From positions 769,001 to 833,000 of the forward strand of contig NC_092670.1 in NCBI RefSeq assembly GCF_964355755.1: a stretch of 64,000 nucleotides of DNA, in the 5' to 3' direction. This DNA is from Antedon mediterranea. Its lineage: Eukaryota; Echinodermata; Crinoidea; Comatulida; Antedonidae. The position numbers were made by a program, and so were the translations under genes. The number at the start of each line of letters is the position of its first letter. Within the stretch, counting starts at the first letter, position 1. The notes beneath the pieces were generated by a model. The model did not search any database and was not told the origin of the DNA. It saw only the letters and a list, made by a program, of their open reading frames with translations. Below, one piece after another: positions 37,080-50,439 of this stretch.

Positions 37080-37168
37080 TAAATATACATTTCCAGCTTT
37101 TCAACGCTGTTGTTAGGCCATTATAGGCATATACTATTGTTGAAATATAACGTAAAAATGAGTTGTTC

Positions 37169-37201
37169 ATAGCAATTAATTGTTATTCAATTAATTGCTA
37201 T
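37169..37201. repeat. Palindrome, 14-bp arms with 5-base loop
   Basis: atagcaattaattg at 37169-37182 is mirrored exactly by caattaattgctat at 37188-37201. Confidence 0.93.
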
Positions 37202-38281
37202 ATGTTTTCTCTTTCCCAGTTAATTTCCCTATTTTTTTCAGTTCATCGGCAGGGATCATCGGAGATATATTCGGATCTAATGGGGAGATCAACACCCTTT
37301 TTTTTACACTATAATAATTGTTGTGGCTATCTGGTAAAAATAAAACAAACACACTTTATTCCCCCATGATTTTAAAGAGTCCGGGCACCGATATTTATTT
37401 TCGTACATAAGTTGAGGACACCTCATGAAACGTTACAAAATAAACACATAAGGGGCCCCCAACTTATGTACGAAACAAAATCACGCTCGGGTACACACAC
37501 TGGCGCGTGCTTGACAACAAAGATAGGACGCCAACAACGGTATATAGTTACCAAGTCATGTCTAAAATGAATAACGATCAATACTCTACTCAATTGCACC
37601 TGGTGTGGACACACTGTTATCCAGTTTACTTTTGTAACATAAACCCAGATTGTGTTACGAAGAACAAGATATAATTCAGAATTATCAACGAAGAAATCAA
37701 ATCATGGCGGGCAAATTCAAATCGATGCAGTAACAATGAATATAAACCCAACAAAAGTTGGAATAATCATTTACATGTTTAAAGGTTTACGATTTCCATA
37801 CAAAAAAAACATATCTATGAACCACAGTCAATCATATAATATGGACAAACTTTCAATGTGGTGTTATCACCGCCGATAGATGTACGCGCGCGTACAAACA
37901 GTGCGTACCATGGTCATGACGACAGTCACGCCTACGTGACACGAATATTTTGCCCTACAATAAATTGAGATTCTTTAATTAATGTACATATAAAATCATC
38001 AAATTTTGCCCTTGTAAAAAAGCAAGTTACCTGGAAATGACCAGGCGGGAGATTAATGTCCAGCTGACCGGTCAAATCACAGGTAATTAAATATGAGGTC
38101 AATGACCGAGTAATATCACTAACACAAAATCATCGTATTATGTAATAACATTTATTAGTAATTAATATTATTGCTTTATCACATTAAATTGAGCCTGGTT
38201 AGAGGCATTCAGAAAATTTAAAAATGCGTGGGACTTTCCTTCAAAATACTATTAAATCAGTTTCATGTGAAAAATGTACGG

Positions 38282-38583
38282 TATTGTCCTCAAAAACATG
38301 AACAATTAAGATCAGACTTTGAATAGGCAATTTTTTCAGTTTAGTTATTGAGTTCGTAGGAAAAACCAACAAAAAGAAATTATTTCATTTATAAATTTAC
38401 AAAAAAAAACTATTACCGTAAATATATCCAAAACCCCATTTTACAGACTATTTGAATATGTTTTGATTTAAATCATTTTTCTGTTGATTCAATTTTTGGT
38501 CAAAGTGAATAGCTATTAATGTGACATTAAAATGACATATTAGAAGAAAAAAATTAAGAATAATTTTTTTCAGGGAACAATAT
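38282..38583. mobile_element. MITE family B, copy 2
   Basis: It opens tattgtcctcaaaaacatga and ends gggaacaata. Interior blocks tttttggtcaaagtgaatag and gtgacattaaaatga match copy 22201-22509. Non-coding. Confidence 0.72.
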
Positions 38584-39086
38584 AGCTTTAATAATAAATA
38601 AAATATCTATGCATTATGTGCAATTCGGTATATATGACGTCATATACTAAAGTAGATATGACGTAAGTTGAGATTACGTCATCAATAACACATTTCGCGT
38701 GGTGAATAATCAATCAATTTATTTGGAAATTGCACCTTTACATCGGTGGCACACATAGGAAGTGGTGCATCCATATTGAACACAATTAACATAGAATGAC
38801 GGATACGGATACTTAAGCTAATTTAAATTAAAATTAGTACTATATACTGTGGCAATATTTGTCTGGCATGAGTTGATACATTTTAGTTAAATATATTTAT
38901 ATATATATATACATAAAGAGGAAGTAGTTACAAAAATAACTGTTGATGAGGATATTAAAATTATCATGATAGTTAATACTGAAATGGTTTCCTATACAGT
39001 ATAGTAATAATAATACATATATTTATATATATAAAAATACATTCACATAATGTCATAAGTTAATACGAAAAAATCGGTAGCCCATC

Positions 39087-39135
39087 AACATACACTCGTG
39101 TTGAGGATAATATCCTCAACACGAGTGTATGTTGA
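39087..39135. repeat. Perfect palindrome, 24-bp arms
   Basis: The arm at 39087-39110 (caacatacactcgtgttgag, then gata) is exactly reverse-complementary to 39112-39135, with one central A. A transcript would fold into a near loop-free hairpin. Confidence 0.96.
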
Positions 39136-40829
39136 TATATTATAGCTATCTTTATTGAGTAATGAGTAGGCATATTTGATTAGCACTTACTATGAGTTAC
39201 TACCATGAGATTAATCTTGTACGGATGACTAATAAGTCGATTGGTCCCATTTGGGGTGTGATTGGGTGAGGCTCTTACTTTTTCAAATGTTGGTTAGTGT
39301 AGGCCTAAGTATAAATAAATAAATGCACTTATTATGCATGTAACATGAGTGGAATTGCTAAAAATGCTAACTTGGTGGGATATGGTTATAACACGACACA
39401 CAGCCCATTTGTATTCATTATTAAGTCACCTAAAATTACGTTATTAAAATCAAGAAAACTAAAAAACCTCAGCATATACTACTATTTTAAAAACTACAAC
39501 TTAGTAAATTATTTTATTTTCTATAGTCTGTGCAGATTCAGCTTAAAATTGTTATGATTTGTTTATATTTTGTTAGCCTCATTCCACGTCACGTGGGTGG
39601 ATTACTAAACGCCTTTAAAATATTAATAGAAGGTTACGCCCAACGGCCTAATAACTTTAGAAATGGGCCTAGCCTTACTGTGGGCCGCATGATTCCCCAT
39701 CGTTATCATCACACTTTCAACATATATTATTATTATTATTTTATTTCAAAGAAATCAACATATCGTTCGTCAATTGTTTTAATCCGACTTCACAACAGTT
39801 TTTCTAGGTCTATAATCATGGGACCGATACAACTTTTATATGATCTGATCGTTTCGTAGGCCTACCACATGATCAACAGTCATGCGACCAATACTACTTG
39901 CAAAATATACTAAAGATTAAATATTGAATGCTAAAGTATTTCTGTATATTATACCCTAGTATTACATTCTTATTTTTAAAACAGGAAACCGAAAGATATT
40001 AAAGCTCAGATACAGGCATGAATTTTAAATATAATATCTGGTTAATTGTACATAAATCAAATATTTGTAATAGAAATCAAGACGAAAAAGCATGAATTTC
40101 CCTTAATATGGTCAAATACAAAATTTGGCAAAAATTTGCAATAAAAACCAGGAAGACTTTTTTCAGTAGTTAGGTAGTTTAACCTATGTAATAAAATGTC
40201 TGGTGACTCCCTATAGAAGGTGAAAAAAGATGGTGGATATACGGTGGATAATTTTTGCTTTAGCATGAAAATAAAAATCTGAAGTTGAATAAAAATACTA
40301 GAAATGTAAAATTCAAGTTATATTACCTATATTTAGTCATCTGATAACATTTTTTACCACACTGTTTATTTTTCATAGCTTTTTAAAACGCCTCTCTATT
40401 TACAAAATTTGTGTATAAAAGAATAGAGATTTTACTGTGTAAGTTGAACTATCTCCCCACTGATATGAAAGTGCTTATTTTCAACAAGCTCGTGTAACAC
40501 AAATAAAATCCCAAAAATTATGAAACATAGGGGAAACTATAGATCGATAATTATTGGAATGTATGATCAATAGAAATTTTTTGCCCGCACCTGGCCTTTA
40601 AGTGAAAGTTATGGATGGAAAATGACGACCACAACAAATGGACATTGGTTAGATAATTACCATAGCCAATCGAATGATCGACTACTATGGTATATGCCCC
40701 GTGAACATGTTTAGCTACACCTACCGGTATTAAACGAATGTTTTGTCTCTATTTGCCCAATACGTAACTTATTAAAACAGCAGGAGCGGGTTTAGCATTT
40801 AATTTCGAATAAACTTGGGTCAATGTAAC

Positions 40830-41040
40830 ATGCATATCGGCCGCATAGCAGTTTATTTCGGTCCTTTAGTTAATTTACCAAAACAAATGTATAGGCAATG
40901 GCGATAAAATGAATAAAGCCAGTCTAACCCTTGTACATACTCAATAACTATGGTAACGGCAAGTACATAAAGTTATGGATTTAGGCGTTTTTAACTGGTG
41001 GCCGAAATGACGCGGCCGAAATTATCAGACATCCTAAAAA
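40830..41040. repeat. Dispersed repeat with TTTCGGCCG motifs (copy 2, inverted)
   Basis: gcggccgaaattatcagacat near 41020 mirrors gatgtctggtcatttcggcc at 2476. A second cluster atatcggccgcatag is near 40835. Ends are uncertain. Confidence 0.4.
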
Positions 41041-42004
41041 CTGAAATCTCGGACATTTTGAAAAAAAAGAAACTTAAAATGACTGTGAAAGGTTATCATG
41101 AAAGAACCGATATATAAAAAAAAGTTAATTTAGCTTACATTTTAAGGAAGTAGAAAGAGAAAATTGGCCTATTGCGGTACATGTGCTTCCATCACCCGAT
41201 AAAGTTTGCGGAAAACTTATGAGGGTATGACGTCATTGTAATAGACGTTAAAAACAATAACAACATACAGTGCGGTAAGGAACTCTGATCAGAGGTAACT
41301 TTGGTGATTTCATTTTTAACAAACCCGCAAAGTTTCTTGGCAGAAAACTGCTGATCTTCAAAATAAGTAAAAGTATTACTAACTCAATAATAAGAACTAA
41401 CAATATGTACCCTAGAGTTACAACCAGTTTATCTATTAACTATTAAATAATAGTAGCCTAATACATGATTTTCTAATCAATGTCAACAACATCGTAATAA
41501 TATCTCTAAGAAATTTCCCAAGAATCTACAGCAATGAAACAATGAGTGTTTTTAATTTTATAATTACAGCTGATTACAGAGACAGTATATCGAGAGCATT
41601 AAAGATAAGTAGATGTTTGTAGCTTTATTAAGTCAAATATGGACCGCCGTCGAGGTATTATTAATTGCGTCTGTTTTGTGAATAGATCATGAGAAGGCCG
41701 CAAGGGTTTGATGAAGACAGCAGCTGCTACCCAATGCGCGCGCCTGTAGCATGGCACGTGCTCACTGGCAGAATATCATCTGCGTTCAAAGCGGGTAGAT
41801 TTGTTTAACGAATTAATGGGTAATCGAGATTGAAACAGCCGGAAATGTTTAGCAATTTAGGATTACAGTTGTTACACAACACAACTGTAAGTATATTATA
41901 ATTCTATATACAGTAATTAACTGTTATGGAGATAACGTATTATCAATCTAAGTGTATGATGAAATAATTATCTACTAAGATAATCATTTGCTACGTAATG
42001 CACC

Positions 42005-42080
42005 TCGTAAGCTTGGTTCCCACTGATTGGTCAACTAACGTTGCGCGTACGCAATTGTATTACGTCAAAGTGAGAGAGCC
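42005..42080. mobile_element. Partial MITE family C copy
   Basis: gtaagcttggttcccact followed by a gattggtca block and a gcgcgtacgcaattg word resembles the end and interior of the family at 49972-50117 and 61861-62173. Only a part is present. Confidence 0.4.
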
Positions 42081-43990
42081 AAGAGTACGAGTTTAGTACG
42101 GTATTGTACCAATGTGATATTTTAGCAGGAAGGAAATATAAAAGAATTATTAAAGATGCTAATATATTATTAGGATTTGTGTGTCTACACTTAATATCCA
42201 ATTGTTTATGCAGTGATTGCTGTATCTACTTTAATTGGCGTAAACAAAACACACACTAACGAACCATTTACAATAAAAGCATCAGAACCAACGTCGATTA
42301 CATAAACAACAATATGCACGGCTTCATAACCTTGGCAAACCACGATAATTGATATCAATATTATTTTAACAAACTTCCCAGAGGAAGCCAATTACACCAA
42401 AATAGTTGCCGTCTAGGGTTCATTAATCGATGCAAAAATGTTTTTTAGCCCAACACTTTTTAAAAAATAAACAAAAATCAATCAAATCGTTCGTGTCTAC
42501 AATATAGTACCCAATCCAAATTAACATTTGCTTAATATCAATATTAGGCCACATCAAGCCACATGCCACTTTATTGTTGTTAATTCTTAATAAAAATGCA
42601 TTTTGTCCACTCTAAACAATTAGATGACATATCTATTAGCGCGATTTTAACGGTTCTTGAAGAATTGCGCGCGAATTTAGAAGAAAGAAATTCTAAAGCT
42701 GAGTATAATTGTGTCATCGTTCTTTTGTCAAATAAACTTACTTAATGATCGCTTGCTTTTATTGCTTGCTTATTTGTAAAACCATGCAATTGAAATTACC
42801 GGGTGGTAAGACATTCTATGTATCTAATAATAATTCATTAATTTTAATATTAGTAACTAATTTTTGTTCATCATGTACAATCGCTTTCCTTATTCTGTAC
42901 TCATTGGCTTTCATTCATTCATTAATTTTATTCATTTTATTTTCACTTTAATGTCTGAAGCCTACAAATAAAGTAATGGCTTTGATTATGTATTATTACA
43001 TAATAAATATTAACTCCCAATTAACAAAGTATGCATACATTATCGTACATGGCATACGTGCATAGATTACACAACATCGAAACCCAAAAATGACTAATGT
43101 TCTTATCTTAAACCAAAGCATGTAACATATTCTATGGATTTATGAAATTAATATAATTTATTCCCTGTCTTCCTCGTCTAAGCTATTATATGATTCATAA
43201 TTGTTTTGTATTAATTACACCATCATAAATTAAATAGGCCTAGTGGTTCTGTAAAGTCTGTTGGTTTGATGAACAGGGAGCTTCATCAATTATCGATTCA
43301 ACTTGAACTTGAACGAGGTTTACTAGATGGCATTGACGGCCTAATTCGAGGTTTCATTGTAAACAAACCTTTCGTTTAACCTTTCAAAGATACTATTGTT
43401 TGATTGTAATACCTTCTTGTTGGAAAAGATACTTTTGTGGATTCTTAAGTGCTTGAATCACGTGAAAATTAATAACAAATCAAGCCTTGACGACGATGTT
43501 TTTGATTTGTTGAGATATTAAGAGATTTACAGTTTTTGACCAAACATGCAGGTGTTTTTCGTTTTCTAATAGCGATCAAAAATTAAGAATTAATCAAGAC
43601 ATCATTAAACGAGTAGGCCTATGCCTCAAAATGTGGAATAATTTGTTGTGTCACCCCCTCCTCCAGCCAGGTTTGGGTGTTGTTATTCTTTGGTTTTGGC
43701 AGCAGATGAGTAATGACCTAATAACAAGCTTGCTGAAAAGAGTATTGTATAGCAAACTCCGCCAAACATAAATTGAAATTAAAAGTGTTAGGGCTATAAC
43801 GCATTGCCATTATAAATACAATTTATTCTCCCAAATAACGATGTGTTTTATTTCTTAGTCTCATAAGTGTTAAACGCAAAACTATAATTGGTTTATTAAA
43901 ATGTTGCACACAGGCGTTGCTCGTTGGATACATTACTGTTTCATTTCATGTCCTACTTAATAAATATGTTAATACAATCTGGAGTAATGA

Positions 43991-44130
43991 TTTATATACA
44001 TTGGGGATAGGCTGTGAATTTATATACATTGGGGATAGGCTGTGAATTTATATACATTGGGGATAGGCTGTGAATTTATATACATTGGGGATAGGCTGTG
44101 AATTTATATACATTGGGGATAGGCTGTGAA
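43991..44130. repeat. 28-bp tandem repeat, 5 exact copies
   Basis: The unit, opening tttatatacattggggatag, repeats at 43991, 44019, 44047, 44075 and 44103 with no visible change over 140 bp. Confidence 0.97.
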
Positions 44131-44804
44131 TTTTTGCATAGGAATATGCGTCGTCATTATCCAAACATTTATTTTCGATACAGTACGGTACATTTTTTGA
44201 GTTATCATCGATAAAAACAACATTCTCAAAGTTGTAAATATCATACATTTGTGACGTGATATGAATGAGGAATTATAAGTCACAAACGAGTCCCTTGGCA
44301 TGAGTTGCGTTCATGAACCTTTAGAAACGCGTTAGCGATATCAGATACAATCTCATGCGTGTCGTTGTTTTGATTGTATTGTATCATATACATTTCATTA
44401 TTTTGGAACAACGTTTTCAGATCTTTGAGATAAAATATAAACTTACATATCATCACATTCACAGCGACGTATAAATGAAATTATGTCTCTGTTTATCAAT
44501 GAAATAACAAACCAATAGCAAAATATATTTATTGACTCGGCCTATTTTATTGAGCGCATAAAGCTAATTAAAAGCCCCCAAAGCTGTATTCATTTTTAAA
44601 ATAAAAGCGCCGGAAATTAAGGAAAACCTTATTTAATTTAGAAAAATTGATTCATTTTGGCTTTACAGAATCTTTAGTAAATACTAAACTAAATCCTATT
44701 TATTTTAAGAATTTTTTTAGGATTATGACTGCATCCTAAAATTCTTTTTTTACTATCATTTTATATGAAGTATTATGCTGCTGTTGCTATCTTGTAGATA
44801 CATC
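44131..44804. other. Intergenic, nothing recognised
   Basis: AT-rich sequence between a minisatellite and the large satellite array. Short open frames here have no family resemblance. Confidence 0.5.
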
Positions 44805-47233
44805 TTACTTACTAGTAGGCCTATATACATATTACTTACTAGTAGGCCTATATACATATTACTTACTAGTAGGCCTATATACATATTACTTACTAGTAGG
44901 CCTATATACATATTACTTACTAGTAGTAGGCCTATATACATATTACTTACTAGTAGTAGGCCTATATACATATTACTTACTAGTAGGCCTATATACATAT
45001 TACTTACTAGTAGGCCTATATACATATTACTTACTAGTAGGCCTATATACATATTACTTACTAGTAGGCCTATATACATATTACTTACTAGTAGGCCTAT
45101 ATACATATTACTTACTAGTAGGCCTATATACATATTACTTACTAGTAGGCCTATATACATATTACTTACTAGTAGTAGGCCTATATACATATTACTTACT
45201 AGTAGGCCTATATACATATTACTTACTAGTAGTAGGCCTATATACATATTACTTACTAGTAGTAGGCCTATATACATATTACTTACTAGTAGGCCTATAT
45301 ACATATTACTTACTAGTAGGCCTATATACATATTACTTACTAGTAGGCCTATATACATATTACTTACTAGTAGGCCTATATACATATTACTTACTAGTAG
45401 TAGGCCTATATACATATTACTTACTAGTAGGCCTATATACATATTACTTACTAGTAGTAGGCCTATATACATATTACTTACTAGTAGGCCTATATACATA
45501 TTACTTACTAGTAGGCCTATATACATATTACTTACTAGTAGTAGGCCTATATACATATTACTTACTAGTAGGCCTATATACATATTACTTACTAGTAGGC
45601 CTATATACATATTACTTACTAGTAGGCCTATATACATATTACTTACTAGTAGGCCTATATACATATTACTTACTAGTAGGCCTATATACATATTACTTAC
45701 TAGTAGGCCTATATACATATTACTTACTAGTAGTAGGCCTATATACATATTACTTACTAGTAGTAGGCCTATATACATATTACTTACTAGTAGGCCTATA
45801 TACATATTACTTACTAGTAGGCCTATATACATATTACTTACTAGTAGGCCTATATACATATTACTTACTAGTAGGCCTATATACATATTACTTACTAGTA
45901 GTAGGCCTATATACATATTACTTACTAGTAGTAGGCCTATATACATATTACTTACTAGTAGTAGGCCTATATACATATTACTTACTAGTAGGCCTATATA
46001 CATATTACTTACTAGTAGGCCTATATACATATTACTTACTAGTAGGCCTATATACATATTACTTAATAGTAGGCCTATATACATATTACTTACTAGTAGG
46101 CCTATATACATATTACTTACTAGTAGGCCTATATACATATTACTTACTAGTAGTAGGCCTATATACATATTACTTACTAGTAGTAGGCCTATATACATAT
46201 TACTTACTAGTAGTAGGCCTATATACATATTACTTACTAGTAGGCCTATATACATATTACTTACTAGTAGGCCTATATACATATTACTTACTAGTAGGCC
46301 TATATACATATTACTTACTAGTAGGCCTATATACATATTACTTACTAGTAGGCCTATATACATATTACTTACTAGTAGGCCTATATACATATTACTTACT
46401 AGTAGGCCTATATACATATTACTTACTAGTAGGCCTATATACATATTACTTACTAGTAGGCCTTTATACATATTACTTACTAGTAGGCCTATATACATAT
46501 TACTTACTAGTAGGCCTATATACATATTACTTACTAGTAGGCCTATATACATATTACTTACTAGTAGGCCTATATACATATTACTTACTAGTAGGCCTAT
46601 ATACATATTACTTACTAGTAGTAGGCCTATATACATATTACTTACTAGTAGTAGGCCTATATACATATTACTTACTAGTAGGCCTATATACATATTACTT
46701 ACTAGTAGTAGGCCTATATACATATTACTTACTAGTAGTAGGCCTATATACATATTACTTACTAGTAGTAGGCCTATATACATATTACTTACTAGTAGGC
46801 CTATATACATATTACTTACTAGTAGGCCTATATACATATTACTTACTAGTAGGCCTATATACATATTACTTACTAGTAGGCCTATATACATATTACTTAC
46901 TAGTAGGCCTATATACATATTACTTACTAGTAGTAGGCCTATATACATATTACTTACTAGTAGTAGGCCTATATACATATTACTTACTAGTAGTAGGCCT
47001 ATATACATATTACTTACTAGTAGTAGGCCTATATACATATTACTTACTAGTAGGCCTATATACATATTACTTACTAGTAGGCCTATATACATATTACTTA
47101 CTAGTAGGCCTATATACATATTACTTACTAGTAGGCCTATATACATATTACTTACTAGTAGGCCTATATACATATTACTTACTAGTAGGCCTATATACAT
47201 ATTACTTACTAGTAGGCCTATATACATATTACT
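44805..47233. repeat. Satellite array of 27/30-bp units, about 87 copies
   Basis: The basic unit is 27 bp (ttactagtaggcctatatac plus atattac). About 25 of some 87 units carry an extra tag making them 30 bp (ctagtagtagg). I see only two base changes in 2.4 kb: cttaatag near 46063 and cctttatac near 46463. Each unit holds ACTAGT and nearly every one TAGGCCTA. Both lengths are multiples of three, so open frames of over 820 codons run on both strands as a by-product. They encode 9/10-residue repeats (MYIGLLVSN, or RPIYILLTS on the other strand). Long and short units occur in runs, which suggests higher-order duplication. Confidence 0.97.
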
Positions 47234-47475
47234 TTTCTAAGAATGTTGGTGCATTTTAGTGTCGCAAAGTAGTAGTCAAGTCGCACAAAATATTGAGAAC
47301 ACATTTTATAAGAAATAACTAAAGAATTAGATAAAAATAAGAACTAACTAACGAAACACCCACACATTGTTTTGAAAGTCTAAGCCTTTCTATAGGAAAA
47401 TGTGTCCGATCTGAGAATATTTCTTTACGTATTCCGTCTTATGATTAAGCAATAGTTTTACAAACTATTTATGTA

Positions 47476-47709
47476 TAAAGCCCTGTCTAAACTATCAAAC
47501 TAGTTTGGCAAAAAAGTGTGATGGTATAGTAATATGCCCAAATATGGTAGTGATCACATCACATTTTAAAGTGTGATGGTAGTAATATGCCCAACTATGG
47601 TAGTGATGACATAACATTTTAAAGTGTGATGGTAGTAATATGCCCAACTATGGTAGTGATGACATCACATTGTTGTCACATAAAGTTTGATAGTGTAGAC
47701 AGAGCTTTA
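47476..47709. mobile_element. MITE family A, copy 4 with internal expansion
   Basis: The left end taaagccctgtctaaactat and right end gtgtagacagagcttta are intact. The interior has a unit containing gtgtgatggtagtaatatgc repeated about three times, so this copy reaches 234 bp. Confidence 0.85.
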
Positions 47710-48994
47710 CAGATAAAGTATAAACCAAGAGGCGTAACCTTTAGCTTACTGATGGCTGTTTTTTTCCTGATAAATTCTATTGTATTGGTATTAACCAGAA
47801 AGCGACTCCACGTATTAAATAAGATCTTCCTAAAGATCTACTTAAATTGAATCATTCAATTATTAATCCTGGCCAAATCACCGAATCAAGATGCATTGTT
47901 ATAGCTCAGATGCAGACATGTGAATTCGAGTAAGCTTTTACGTTGCAATTAAAATAAACGATAGTTGATATCTGTTTGGATTGACATGTTCGGAGTAATT
48001 ACAAAGTGTGCCATATCATAAAGTGGTTGACAGAAGTATGTGGTATAACAGTATACTTGAGAATTGCATCCGGGAAATAATTATCAAATTCCGAGAAATT
48101 TGGAGAATCAAACATCCATTGATATACATCCGGGTTCATCAGTCTCCTACAACAAAATAATTCTTTTTTTTCGCGGAATCAAATCAAAAACTTTGACGCT
48201 TTTAGTCGATTAGTGAATTTTCCTTTTCCCATTAAATAAAAAAAACAAACTCAGCATTACTTTTTTTTTGTATCACTGACCCAAGGTGGGAACCCTCTCT
48301 CCAGCAGTATTTGCATTTGAGATGGTATATTAAAACGGCTTGTCGAAATCTGTGTTTATGGTTAACGTTATTACAATTTGATAATTTCATTTTCTTGAAG
48401 AGTTGCTGTGGAACGATAGCCACTTGGCATTTACAGGCACTAATTTCATGGCGATAGAGACACTTTTTAATTGTGTTGAGAACGTCACCTTGTGTATATG
48501 TTTGTCTTGTGGACCTCTAAGGGTCCCTAATGATCAGCAACTGCTGGATGGATCGTCCTCATTAAATATGGTAAAAAAACAAACAAAAAACTAAACTAAA
48601 TTCTTTATAATAATTTTTTTCGCTTCCCGCGGTTAGTTCTGACAACCGATCATATTGATATCATAAATCAGAAAGATATTGCGTTAATGATCTGTTTTTA
48701 CCACGTATATGCTAGATAGACACAACAATATTAATTGTAGCTTGGTATTTTATCTTATTTTCCACTGATTTCTCACTTTTGTGAATGATTACATTGTCGC
48801 CTTACAGTGAAGATTGATTTGTATAGTTGAAGTTAAAAGGCTTCTGAAATTTATGAGAGAACATTGAAAATGAATGGATTTCTTAGAGATTTTCTTTTCT
48901 TGTGAAAACCGTAATTTTGTTTTTCTTAAACTAAACATAGGCTTACAAATAATACCGGTTCAATCTTCCGAAATATGATCTTGTAGATGTATAG
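47710..48994. other. Intergenic with one LINE-tail-like repeat
   Basis: No exon is recognised. A short repeat at 48510-48597 is shared with 62783-62865 (listed separately). Confidence 0.5.
48510..48597 (+). mobile_element. LINE-like 3' end fragment, copy 1
   Basis: The words agggtccctaatgatcagc and gctggatgga are followed by an A-rich tail (aaaaaaacaaacaaaaaac). The same order is found at 62783-62865. Two copies of one 3' end with different A-rich tails suggest retrotransposition. Confidence 0.5.
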
Positions 48995-49580
48995 TTACAT
49001 AAGACCAAGTGTTGAATATGCTGTCCCAGATGGCATTCTAGTCTCACTAAGAAACAAAGTGATATGATAGAATCAGTCCAAAAAAGGGCTTGCAGTATAA
49101 TACTGTGTAATGACTACATATGTTATGACCAAGCACTCAATGATCTTTCTTTAGACACTTTATCTGAATTGTTCAAAAAGTATTCATTTTGGAAAATGGT
49201 TTCCAGTGAAGAATGTAAGTAACATGAAACTAAGACTTGTAAAGTATCAACAACCCAAATGCAGAGTTGAAAGATATAGAAAAAGTGCAATACCATACCT
49301 TATCTCGCTTCTAAATGAATAATCATTATATCACCCAGTACAGCTATGCGATTCTTTTTGGTCCTTTTAGGTGTTTTTTTTTCTATTTTAATATTTTAAG
49401 CTAAACTTTTTTAATGTTCCTGTATAGTATTTCTTGTGTAAATTACATCCTTTTTTTTATATATAATTATCATTGGTTTTATACTTTTATACAAATTTTA
49501 ATATTGTGAAAATGTAAATATCTGTAATTCAGCTAAGGCTGCGATGATAATATTGAAATAAATGAAATGAAAAAAAATAT
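48995..49580 (+). pseudogene. 5'-truncated non-LTR retrotransposon, C-terminal reverse transcriptase remnant
   Basis: The plus-strand frames read WHSSLTKKQSDMIESVQKRA, then an ALNDLSLDTL block. After a frame change comes CRVERYRKSAIPYLISLLNE and a stop near 49322. This is the typical C-terminal end of CR1/L2-like LINE proteins (IQKRA, L..RR-like spacing, RxRKSxIPYL). About 250 bp of 3' UTR follows, ending in gaaataaatgaaatgaaaaa. The upstream part is missing and at least two frame breaks are present, so it is dead. Confidence 0.78.
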
Positions 49581-49971
49581 TATGGGTGTTTTATATTATT
49601 ATTATGTATTATGTATTTTTCATGATTTAGCGTATCTTTGTATTGATGCCGATGTTACAATCTTAAAGTACCGAGTTTATGCAGACCAAAACAGTTTTTT
49701 CAATGCAATCTCTCAAGTTTGATTTGGGGTAAATTAACTACTGCAAAAAAATCCATCATAGAAAGTTGAAATATTAGCATACTGTGTCAATTGTCAACAT
49801 GAAAATAAACTCCTTCGATGAAATGCGGACCCCCTTTCAGCGAATAACAATGCCACTTGTAAACTCTCCAGTTTTAAATGAAGTGGAAACTAGAATTCAG
49901 GGCGTTTGTATGGATTATGCAATAGCTGTAATTATGGCTATCAACGAAGATGCTTGTAAATTTGTTTATGC

Positions 49972-50117
49972 AAGCTTGGCTGCTACTAGGACGCAACGCA
50001 AGGACGTACTCGCCGAGCTTTTTGATCAACCACAAACAAAGAATATTCGACTGTTGCTTGTGATTGGTCAAATTAGTTGCATTGTGCGTACAAAGTTGCG
50101 TTGCGTCCTAAGCTTTA
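49972..50117. mobile_element. MITE family C, copy 1
   Basis: Ends are aagcttgg and aagctt, with inner inverted words aggacgcaacgcaagg and gttgcgttgcgtcct, about 146 bp. The interior contains gtgattggtcaaatt. It creates a 122-codon open frame that has no family resemblance. Confidence 0.72.
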
Positions 50118-50439
50118 GAATTGCATGGGTTGAAACGAAATTAGAACAATAATTTATGCTTTGGTCTTATTTTGTTTCTTGATCGTAAATATGTTAGAGG
50201 AAATTATCGAAAATGGCTGAAGGAAATACAACTATTGTCACTAATCTAATAATTCAAAATAAATATTTGGCGGATTATGATTTAAAACCGTTAAAATGCA
50301 GACGATAGCTCCAAATGACATGATTCTATGCATCCTGTTTGTAATAATATCTTCACTTGTTATTTCCAGATGAATTCAGAAATTTCTAGTCAACTTGACA
50401 CGTTCGAGGCTAACTCCACCTGCTGCCTTGCACAATAAT
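50118..50439. other. Flank upstream of CBX-B, nothing recognised
   Basis: AT-rich sequence with no exon or repeat that I can identify. Confidence 0.45.

Larger units (their letters stand above)
29713..43990. other. Long intergenic stretch, repeats and palindromes, no gene recognised
   Basis: 14 kb between CBX-A and the satellite region without a supported gene. Contents seen: palindromes at 31627, 37169 and 39087, MITE copies at 31896, 36840 and 38282, small MITE family C fragments near 35889 and 42005, an inverted partner of the 2470 repeat at 40830-41040, and an isolated Ig-like coding fragment near 35430-35610. ATTAAA words near 29752 and 29784 could end the CBX-A transcript. LINE-like 3' tails (aataaagaattgaattgaat near 34665; aataaataaatgaatgaaat near 36125) are possible. 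Confidence 0.5.

Noticed and set aside
42206-42391. Minus-strand 61-codon frame with a signal-peptide-like start
   Set aside because: The hydrophobic start is expected by chance in AT-rich DNA, and no homology or splice context is seen.
43991-47233. CRISPR-like array
   Set aside because: Repeats are directly adjacent without unique spacers, and the context is an animal genome.
44756-47240. Two open frames of more than 820 codons, one per strand, in the satellite
   Set aside because: They are a by-product of a tandem unit whose lengths are multiples of three. The translation is only a 9/10-residue repeat, with no exon signals or family match.
49784-50152. 122-codon open frame upstream of CBX-B
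   Set aside because: Its second half is a MITE family C copy, and the first half matches nothing and has no splice partner.
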